Positions 44,361 through 50,498 of a stretch of DNA of 50,498 bases are shown here, piece by piece. Under the pieces are notes generated by a model that had not been told where the DNA came from, made no database searches, and saw only the letters and a list, made by a program, of their open reading frames with translations. Position 1 is the stretch's first letter; each line of letters begins with the position of its first letter. The stretch comes from Photorhabdus bodei (GTDB lineage: Bacteria; Pseudomonadota; Gammaproteobacteria; Enterobacterales; Enterobacteriaceae): NCBI RefSeq assembly GCF_003287735.1, contig NZ_NSCM01000036.1, positions 1-50,498 of the forward strand, in the 5' to 3' direction. Position numbers and translations under genes: made by a program.

Positions 44361-44487
44361 TATACCCGTTATCTTTCAAGTTGCCTCTTTGTTGGCTGCA
44401 CTCACTCACCCCGGTCACATCGTTATCCATGCTCCCGGGGATTCGCTCCCTTGCCGTCGCGATGCATCTTGAAATCCATAGGGTATA
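44361..44487 (+). repeat. ERIC (IRU) element between afuA and afuB
   Basis: Complete copy, TATACCCGTTATCTTTCAAG to ATAGGGTATA. It lies inside the afu operon, 15 bases upstream of afuB, so the polycistronic message carries it in the leader of afuB. Confidence 0.93.
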
Positions 44488-44573
44488 TATTATTGTGTGG
44501 TAGCGACAGTAAGCAGCTATCCGCTAAGACATTATTGGTGCGGGAACATAAGGTAGCCTGACGGATAGCTTCT

Positions 44574-44596
44574 AAGGGCGGAGGTGATCCGCCCTT
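44574..44596 (-). terminator. Intercistronic hairpin after afuA
   Basis: Perfect 9-bp GC-rich stem AAGGGCGGA (44574-44582) with TCCGCCCTT (44588-44596), nine bases after the afuA stop, without a U-run. Such hairpins after a binding-protein gene usually protect its mRNA, giving more binding protein than permease. Confidence 0.65.
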
Positions 44597-44604
44597 GACT
44601 GACT

Positions 44605-45636
44605 TTATTTAGCCATTTTCACTTCTGTCACCCATTTGGTAATTAACTCTTTGCGTACATCATTCGCGCCATATTTATCCATGTCGTAGTTGATCAGTTT
44701 CAGATCGGATAATTTAAGAGCCAAAGGAGAAGCTTTTGCCGTGGTATTGGTCAGGATCTGATAAGCTTTCCCTCTCTTCCAGCTCAATTCTTGTGCTTCT
44801 TTGGATAACACCCAGTCAACAAACAGTTTGGCGTTGTCCATATTGCGGGCGTTTTTGATGATACTTACGCCGCCGATTTCGTAACCGGTGCTTTCACATG
44901 GCGCGATAAGTTTCAGTGGTGCGCCATTTTCTACTTCCAATGAGTAATCATGCAGGAAACCGATACCAATCGCAGATTCGCCCCGGGCGGCATTTCGTGC
45001 TGGCGCAATGCCGGATTTGGTGTACTGAGAAATATTGGCGTTTAGTTTTTTCAGGTAATCAAATGCCTGATCTTTGCCCCATAACTGAACAAAGGTTGCT
45101 AACGCGGTGTAAGCGGTGCCTGAACTTTGAGGATCGGCAATCTGAATTTCGCCTTTATATATCGGTTTGGTGAGATCTTTCCAGCAGGTTGGAATCGGCA
45201 GATTTTTCTCTTTTAGACGTTCAGTGTTGACGCCATAGCCGAGAATACCGACGTAAACGGCGGAGCTGTAGTTGCCTTTACGTTTAGCCGGGTCGCGGAA
45301 CTGTGGCATGATTTGTGTCAGATTAGGGGATTTGTAAGGTTCTAGCAGATCCATCTCTCCCGCTTGAGATTGTGGGTCCAGAGTCCCGCCGTACCAGACA
45401 TCCGCTTGTGGATTGCGTTTTTCGGCTTCAATTTTTGCTAGGGTACTGCCTGAACCGTTACGGACAAAAGTGGTTTTTACATTATATTTTTCACCGAATG
45501 CTCTGGTTTCAGTTTCACACAAGGCGTTAGTCGCGCTGCAATAAACGATCAAACGTCCGGCGGCCTGAGCACTGTTGGTAAATGCAGCAACGGCCAGACC
45601 GGCTGCAATAAGTGTAGAGAGAGGTTTCAGTTTCAT
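44605..45636 (-). CDS. afuA: Periplasmic sugar-phosphate-binding protein AfuA
   Basis: About 343 residues from the ATG at 45636 (AAGGA upstream); an ATG at 45657 would add seven residues. A signal peptide ends at AQA-AGRLI. The mature protein is a ferric-binding-like type 2 periplasmic protein (RLIVYCSATNA, ADVWYGGTLDP, ADPQSSGTAYTAL, TGYEIGGVSII). AfuA of Actinobacillus binds glucose-6-phosphate, fructose-6-phosphate and sedoheptulose-7-phosphate, and the tyrosine ligands needed for iron in FbpA are not apparent here. It lies 17 bases after uhpC, which links the transporter to the hexose-phosphate sensor. Confidence 0.9.
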   Translation of the reverse strand: MKLKPLSTLIAAGLAVAAFTNSAQAAGRLIVYCSATNALCETETRAFGEKYNVKTTFVRNGSGSTLAKIEAEKRNPQADVWYGGTLDPQSQAGEMDLLEPYKSPNLTQIMPQFRDPAKRKGNYSSAVYVGILGYGVNTERLKEKNLPIPTCWKDLTKPIYKGEIQIADPQSSGTAYTALATFVQLWGKDQAFDYLKKLNANISQYTKSGIAPARNAARGESAIGIGFLHDYSLEVENGAPLKLIAPCESTGYEIGGVSIIKNARNMDNAKLFVDWVLSKEAQELSWKRGKAYQILTNTTAKASPLALKLSDLKLINYDMDKYGANDVRKELITKWVTEVKMAK

Positions 45637-45653
45637 TATTTTGTCCTTAGTAT

Positions 45654-46985
45654 TCAAAACTGCTTATTATTAGAAAGTAGCGAGGCTACCCCTGCCATAT
45701 GTTCCCTTTTACCAACGTCTGCCATTAACAGTGGCATCAACAGCAAACCCATCATGGCGGCTGCGGCGGTGAGCAGGGCAAACATCCCTGACCAGCCATA
45801 GTGGGCAACCACCTGACTTAGTGGCCAGCCTGCGATTGCTGCGCCTAGGTAGGCGTACAATCCCAGATAACCCGTGACGGTGCCGGCAGCTTGTTTATGG
45901 CAATATTCCGTTGCTGCCAGCCCAATCAGCATTTGCGGGCCAAATACAAAAAAACCGATACTGAAAAAACAGACTGCCAACAGCGCATAGTGATGAATGG
46001 GAGTGAGCCACAATGCGGTGACAGTCATGAATAGCCCAAGAGCAAACAGGAGAATCATTGGGGCGCGTTGGCCGCGGAACAGTAAATCAGATCCCCAACC
46101 GGAAAACAGAGCACCGGTTAAACCACCGAGTTCAAACAGCGAGAGCGTCGCATTGGCACTGAGCAGATTGGCACCATGTGTTTCTGACAACCACAAGTTT
46201 CCCCAATCGTTAATCGCCATTCTGATGAGATAGACCAGAATGTAGGAGCATCCTAGCAACCAGATAGTTCTGTTAGTTAAGATGGTATCCCGCAGTATCT
46301 GCATCATCGGCATGGGGTGCGATAGCTGTTCATGTCGAAGCTCCAGTGAATCCTGCCGCCACTGCCCCACACTGGGCAAACCGTGCTGTTGTGGTATGTC
46401 GCATAACTGATGGCAGAGCCAGATGCCTAATAAAATGCCAATAATTCCCGGCATCATCAGGGCTGTTTGCCAGCCGTAAGTTGTCGCCAGAAAAGCGGAC
46501 AACATCGGGACGGTGATACCGACAATATTAATGGAGATATTCCAGTATCCCCACCAGAAGCCGCGCTCATTGCGGGAGTACCAGTGTGTCAGCAATCTGG
46601 CGCAGGGGGGCCATCCCCAGCCCTGAAAGAAGCCGTTCAGTGTCCAGATGATCAGCAGAGCAGAAAATGATGAGCAGAAAGCAAAGATAATGTTTAACAC
46701 ACCTGTCATCACTAATCCGGCGCCCATAAACCAGCGATAACCGGTGTGATCATGAAATACACCAGAAATAAATTTTGAGCTGCCGTAAGCCAGATAGAAC
46801 AGAGTGGTTATCCAGCCGATATGCCCTTTATCCAATCCCAGTTCCAACTGCATAACCGGCATAACAAAGTTGAAGCTTTTTCGCGTCAGATAAAACGCGG
46901 CATAGCCAATAATCATGGAAATCAGCAGGCGGCTACGCCAGTGGCGATAGTGTTGTGAAATCTGTTTCTGGCTGGTGGCTTGCAT
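45654..46985 (-). CDS. uhpC: Hexose-phosphate sensor UhpC (MFS family)
   Basis: About 443 residues from the ATG at 46985, which has GGAGGAG six bases upstream; an ATG at 47000 overlaps that site. Twelve membrane segments. It follows E. coli UhpC closely: YRHWRSR, AAFYLTRKSFNF, FFQGWGWPPCARLLTHWYSR, INDWGNLW, FELGGLTGAL, FFSIGFFVFGPQMLIG. UhpC binds external glucose-6-phosphate and activates the kinase UhpB. In E. coli the target is uhpT. No uhpT is present here, and afuABC follows directly, so that transporter is the likely target. Confidence 0.94.
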   Translation of the reverse strand: MQATSQKQISQHYRHWRSRLLISMIIGYAAFYLTRKSFNFVMPVMQLELGLDKGHIGWITTLFYLAYGSSKFISGVFHDHTGYRWFMGAGLVMTGVLNIIFAFCSSFSALLIIWTLNGFFQGWGWPPCARLLTHWYSRNERGFWWGYWNISINIVGITVPMLSAFLATTYGWQTALMMPGIIGILLGIWLCHQLCDIPQQHGLPSVGQWRQDSLELRHEQLSHPMPMMQILRDTILTNRTIWLLGCSYILVYLIRMAINDWGNLWLSETHGANLLSANATLSLFELGGLTGALFSGWGSDLLFRGQRAPMILLFALGLFMTVTALWLTPIHHYALLAVCFFSIGFFVFGPQMLIGLAATEYCHKQAAGTVTGYLGLYAYLGAAIAGWPLSQVVAHYGWSGMFALLTAAAAMMGLLLMPLLMADVGKREHMAGVASLLSNNKQF

Positions 46986-47054
46986 ACCCGGCTCCTCCAT
47001 GAAAATGAAATATAAAGAAAGGTTGATGAAAATGGATGGGATAAGGTTTTAGGC

Positions 47055-47075
47055 AACTAGGAATAATTCCTAGTT
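47055..47075. promoter_or_regulatory. Perfect palindrome at the uhpB-uhpC junction
   Basis: AACTAGGAA (47055-47063) and TTCCTAGTT (47067-47075) form a perfect dyad around ATA. It overlaps the uhpB stop codon and lies 70 bases upstream of uhpC. It could be a short intercistronic hairpin or a binding site giving uhpC-afuABC its own control. Confidence 0.4.
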
Positions 47076-48618
47076 ATGCCTGATTTTCATCAGAATTTGT
47101 GGGCAGCTTAACAATTATACGCGTGCCGTTATCATTGCTTAACTGCCAATCTCCACCTAACGCGCGGATACGTTCTTCAATACCTTGGAGGCCAAATCCA
47201 CCTTTTCTTTTATCTTCTGTAATGCCGATGCCGTTATCACTGATTCTGAGTTCGATCACATCCCGGTGTTGCCGCAGGATGATAGCGATTCGAGTCGCTT
47301 TGGCATGTTTACTAACGTTGTTCAGTAACTCTTGAACCAGACGGTAAAGGGTAAAAACCACCGTTTCATTGGTTGGATTTTGAGGAAGCTGGTAGTCCAA
47401 CCGGCAATCAATATGTTGTTCTTTAAACGCAAATTCATGGATCAGATGGTGAAGCGCTTTTTCTAAGGACATCTCTTCCAAAACCGGTGGGCGCAATTGG
47501 CGTAATAATTGACGGGTGGATTGGTGGATCTGTTGGGCCAGGTTATTGATCTGTTCTGCGATCATTTCTGTTGCCGGGGTGATGGCGGTACGTTTTATCA
47601 GCGTTGCCTGAATTTGAATGGCAGTAATATTCTGACCAATTTCATCATGTAACTCGCGGGCAATACTTTTACGAATATCTTCTTCTGTGTGAACCAGCTT
47701 CTTCATCAGAGTATGGCGGGCGGTTAGTTCCTGCTCTAAGAGTTCATGGTAGCGTTGTAAATTTTCAGCGAGCTGTTGTTGGCGGCTGATTGCTATCCCC
47801 AGACCTATGCCTAAGAGGGCCTGAATGGTCAGGAACATTTCCAGTTCGCCTAAATCGTTAAAAGCGCCACTGAATTGCCGAGCTGATGTGATCATTAGGC
47901 TCCCGAGTAAAGCCGCCAGTACGCCGCCTTGCCAGCCATAACGGTAGGCCATGAAGACATTAGGGATAAAGATGAGAATCACCAAAAGGTTTTCAATTTC
48001 TGGTGACATAAAGATCTGGGCGCTTAATCCTAGCAAGCAGAATAGACAACACCACATCAACAAAGAAGGGCGTAACTGCGGATCAGGGTCACTCGGTTGC
48101 AGCATATTTTTTAGATGTTGCTGACGTAGATATTCATAGATCAGATAAACAAAAGGTGACAATAAAACTCCACCGGTTAACGAGGTGAGAAACAGGTGGC
48201 TGGTGCCGGCAGTCAGCGTAAATCCCAGACAAACAGCCTGCAATACGCTATTGGCGGCTACGCCAGCCAGCAGAATCGAGAGCCGTTGCCAATACAGGGG
48301 ATAGCGCCACCAGAATTGTTGCACGATAAATGTGGGTATTAGGCTGAGAAAGGGCGATAACAGAATGATATTGTGAGTAATAAGTTGTTCGCTGTTAAGC
48401 CATAGCAAAATGGTAATCTCAGTGGCTAACAAGGTGGGTAAGTAACGACGCCCCAGTAGGATAAACAGCGCTAGCCGCAACCCTTGTGGCAGAAGTAGTG
48501 CAGCTTGTTGCCCATTGTCATTCAGGTAGAAGCTGATGGTCCACAGAGCAAGCCAGCTCAGCGAATAAAAAATCAGCAGAAAGAGTGATAACAGGCCAAA
48601 TCGTGATCCTCTGTTCAT
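47074..48618 (-). CDS. uhpB: Sensor histidine kinase UhpB
   Basis: 514 residues. The first 275 residues contain about eight membrane segments (MASE1-like sensor). A dimerisation/phosphoacceptor domain follows with IARELHDEIGQNITAIQIQA (His324 by my count), then the HATPase domain with N-box ELLNNVSKHAKA and G motifs DNGIGI and GFGLQGIEERI. It receives the UhpC signal at the membrane and phosphorylates UhpA. Its start overlaps the uhpA stop by four bases (ATGA), so the two are translationally coupled. Confidence 0.94.
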   Translation of the reverse strand: MNRGSRFGLLSLFLLIFYSLSWLALWTISFYLNDNGQQAALLLPQGLRLALFILLGRRYLPTLLATEITILLWLNSEQLITHNIILLSPFLSLIPTFIVQQFWWRYPLYWQRLSILLAGVAANSVLQAVCLGFTLTAGTSHLFLTSLTGGVLLSPFVYLIYEYLRQQHLKNMLQPSDPDPQLRPSLLMWCCLFCLLGLSAQIFMSPEIENLLVILIFIPNVFMAYRYGWQGGVLAALLGSLMITSARQFSGAFNDLGELEMFLTIQALLGIGLGIAISRQQQLAENLQRYHELLEQELTARHTLMKKLVHTEEDIRKSIARELHDEIGQNITAIQIQATLIKRTAITPATEMIAEQINNLAQQIHQSTRQLLRQLRPPVLEEMSLEKALHHLIHEFAFKEQHIDCRLDYQLPQNPTNETVVFTLYRLVQELLNNVSKHAKATRIAIILRQHRDVIELRISDNGIGITEDKRKGGFGLQGIEERIRALGGDWQLSNDNGTRIIVKLPTNSDENQA

Positions 48619-49247
48619 GGATTCCCCATGAGAATCTGGTGTTGCAGAGCGTAATGGACCAGATCAATGGTGCTATCGCACTGGAGTTTGCTGAGAATAT
48701 TGGCACGATGCACATGAACCGTTTTATGACTGAGATAGAGTTGTTCTGCGATAGTTTTAACATTAATGCCATTGATCAGCAGATCAAATATTTCCCGTTC
48801 TCTGGGGGTTAGCACTTGCAGTGCTGTAACCTTCTGTGATGTTTGGCGCAGTGCTTTTAGTGCATCAGCGCACAAATAGCAGCCTCCTTGATGTACGGAG
48901 CGTACTGCCTGTACTAATTCTTCCGGGCCGCATCGTTTGGTGAGATAGCCGCAGGCACCGGCATCCAGCGCACTTTGTACAAATGCGGTGGTGTCATAAA
49001 TGCTGAGAATAATGGTACGAAAATCAGGCCGTTTTTGCCGTAACCGAGTGAGCAGGTGTAAACCACTTTCATCCGGCATCGCGATATCCATCACGGCAAC
49101 ATCAATCGGGTTTCTGAGTAAACCCAACCAGGCTTCTTTGGCATTGGCGTATTGCCCGGCGATTTCAAGATCATTTTCAAGCGTGAGTAATTGGGCAAAA
49201 CCGGAACGGACGACTACGTGGTCGTCAATAAGTGCAACTCTAATCAT
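48615..49247 (-). CDS. uhpA: Response regulator UhpA (NarL/FixJ family)
   Basis: 210 residues. Receiver domain 1-120 with acidic pair DD8-9, phosphoacceptor D54 (AVMDIAMPDESG) and the conserved Lys in GYLTKRC. A LuxR-type helix-turn-helix at about 143-205 (LTPREREIFDLLINGINVKTIAEQL...LSHKTVHVHRANILSKL) completes it. It activates the hexose-phosphate uptake genes, here probably uhpC-afuABC or the whole operon. First gene of the six-gene minus-strand locus. Confidence 0.95.
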   Translation of the reverse strand: MIRVALIDDHVVVRSGFAQLLTLENDLEIAGQYANAKEAWLGLLRNPIDVAVMDIAMPDESGLHLLTRLRQKRPDFRTIILSIYDTTAFVQSALDAGACGYLTKRCGPEELVQAVRSVHQGGCYLCADALKALRQTSQKVTALQVLTPREREIFDLLINGINVKTIAEQLYLSHKTVHVHRANILSKLQCDSTIDLVHYALQHQILMGNP

Positions 49248-50498
49248 AAGTTTTAGTTAATAGATAATGGTAAATACAATAACTTCCATGATGTGCAGGA
49301 AAGGCTGGTTGTGCAAATTAATCAATTAAATCTGCAAGAAAGCTAACAAATTTAGTGAGTTGTCGGATGACTAAGTAGATGGAGGGAAAGATTGTTTGTC
49401 AACTATGAATTTATGAGCCACCTTTATGCTCTGAGTACTGGCGTGGCGAAAGCCAGAAAAATGGGGATTAGCAAAAACCGCCGTAAACCCTCGCATTGAG
49501 CTAGGATTTACGGGGCAATTGTTAAAAAAAACCTTTTTTATCTATCCGTGTGGTTTTAAAAGCTGGAAAAGAGGCCAGGCTAACCACGAAAAAACAGGTA
49601 AAAACTTTAATCATCAAAAGTAAAAAGAAGTAATTAAGGATTTTTTAAACAGGTTAAAAACCCGATGGCATTCTAACATTGGAAGAGAAAACATCAGAAA
49701 AAACAGGTTTTAAATTGATTAAACAAGGTGAAAAAATGACAGTATTAACCTAATAACAATAATATATCATATCAAAACATTTAACAGTATTAACCACATT
49801 AAACCGATTTTCTTAAATAAAAGATTTTTCCTGACTGCAACAAGTTCACGAAAAATCAGAGACTATAATTGTAGAAAACCGAGATGCCTTTAGATTAACC
49901 CAAAAAAGCAAGAGTATTTAACAACATTAAAAATGATTAAAGAAACTGGCGTTAATCTTAATACCGTTAGCTATCTGCTACCCTCACTGGTTTTAAACCT
50001 AAAAAATTAAATACAGAAAAAGGAGAAACGAAAAACGAGAAAATCTAAATATCAGCTTAATGAAAACAAGAACATTAAATACGATTCAGAAAATGTAGAA
50101 ACCTTTAGATTTACCACAATTAAGTAATAAAAACCTTTCGTTACAATAGATTTATAATTAAAAATAAGCAACCCCTCAGAATGAAAACCACTGTACAAGT
50201 TTATCATATTTTTAACATTACTTTTTTAACTTACATTTCCCTTTTATCGGTAATTAATCAACTAAGGATTAAAAAATAGGCGCCACATTAGCCAGCTTTT
50301 TAAAAGGTACAGAGTGACTAAAAACAACCTATTCCGTGCTATTTTTAATCCACTTATCGGTAAATCGGTAATACTACACTCCACTTATTTTACATTTACC
50401 TAACCAGCTATGACTATTTAAAAAGACAAACAGGGAGAGATTAAATACTTCATTCAATAGACTGATTTAACCAAGAAAATTAAAGTTTTCAGTAGTGT
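49248..50498. other. A-rich region with no recognisable gene
   Basis: About 1250 bases at the right edge with no frame I can support. The plus strand is strikingly A-rich and G-poor, with many AAAA and TTAACC/TTAACA words. Two imperfect repeats stand out: TGTAGAAA...CCTTTAGATTAACCC near 49870-49900 and TGTAGAAACCTTTAGATTTACC near 50095-50116. A small hairpin CTGGC/GCCAG occurs at about 49439-49457. The uhpA promoter should be close to 49260-49350 on the minus strand. Confidence 0.5.

Noticed and set aside
23495..44487. CRISPR array or transposon ends as an explanation of the repeated palindromes
   Set aside because: Copies are about 127 bp, dispersed, lack spacers and an encoded transposase, and match the ERIC consensus.
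41196..45636. Ferric iron ABC importer
   Set aside because: Older naming of afuABC; linkage to uhpABC and published binding data for AfuA favour sugar phosphates.

Overview
The window looks like chromosome from Photorhabdus (P. luminescens/laumondii group), an insect-pathogenic, nematode-symbiotic member of the Morganellaceae. This is inferred from gene content recognised by eye, not from a search. Markers are a mad/mrp-type phase-variable fimbrial operon, tandem PixA/AidA-family inclusion-body proteins, a split TccA/TccB-type insecticidal toxin subunit, and nine ERIC (IRU) palindromic repeats in an AT-rich background. No rRNA, tRNA or CRISPR array was seen.

Region 1 (1-10.8 kb): the 3' end of an unidentified gene, half an ERIC, two PixA-like genes with a terminator, then a fimbrial switch locus. 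A FimB/MrpI-type tyrosine recombinase lies beside a promoter segment bounded by 25-bp inverted repeats (2881-2905 and 3173-3197). Nine fimbrial genes follow (madA-H and the MrpJ-like regulator madJ), ending at a terminator near 10.8 kb. Region 2 (11.2-15.4 kb): a second, more GC-rich fimbrial cluster that appears broken. A deletion joins a truncated pilin gene to an usher gene lacking its 5' end, and no chaperone gene is present.

Region 3 (15.5-20.1 kb): a five-gene minus-strand operon encoding HisA-like, phosphoribosyltransferase-like, HAD phosphatase, divergent PurA-like and Nudix proteins. It looks like a dedicated pathway for a purine- or histidine-precursor-like metabolite and is the best candidate here for an undescribed system. 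Region 4 (20.9-28.9 kb): a MATE exporter, a small secreted Cys-containing peptide, and a tryptophanase locus with a CRP site, a Proteus-like tnaC leader peptide, tnaA and mtr. A decayed Tm-1-like (UPF0261) gene follows, with its divergent TetR regulator.

Region 5 (29.2-39.2 kb): a probable P47-like (TULIP) protein with Ig-like repeats precedes tccA-like and tccB-like genes, which together should make one Tc toxin A subunit. No TcB or TcC gene is in the window. Region 6 (39.3-41 kb): a hicB remnant interrupted by an ERIC, an orphan XRE regulator and a RelE/HTH toxin-antitoxin pair. Region 7 (41.1-49.2 kb): a uhpABC-afuABC locus, in which the Uhp sensor system appears to control an ABC importer for sugar phosphates. 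The last 1.25 kb is A-rich with no recognisable gene.
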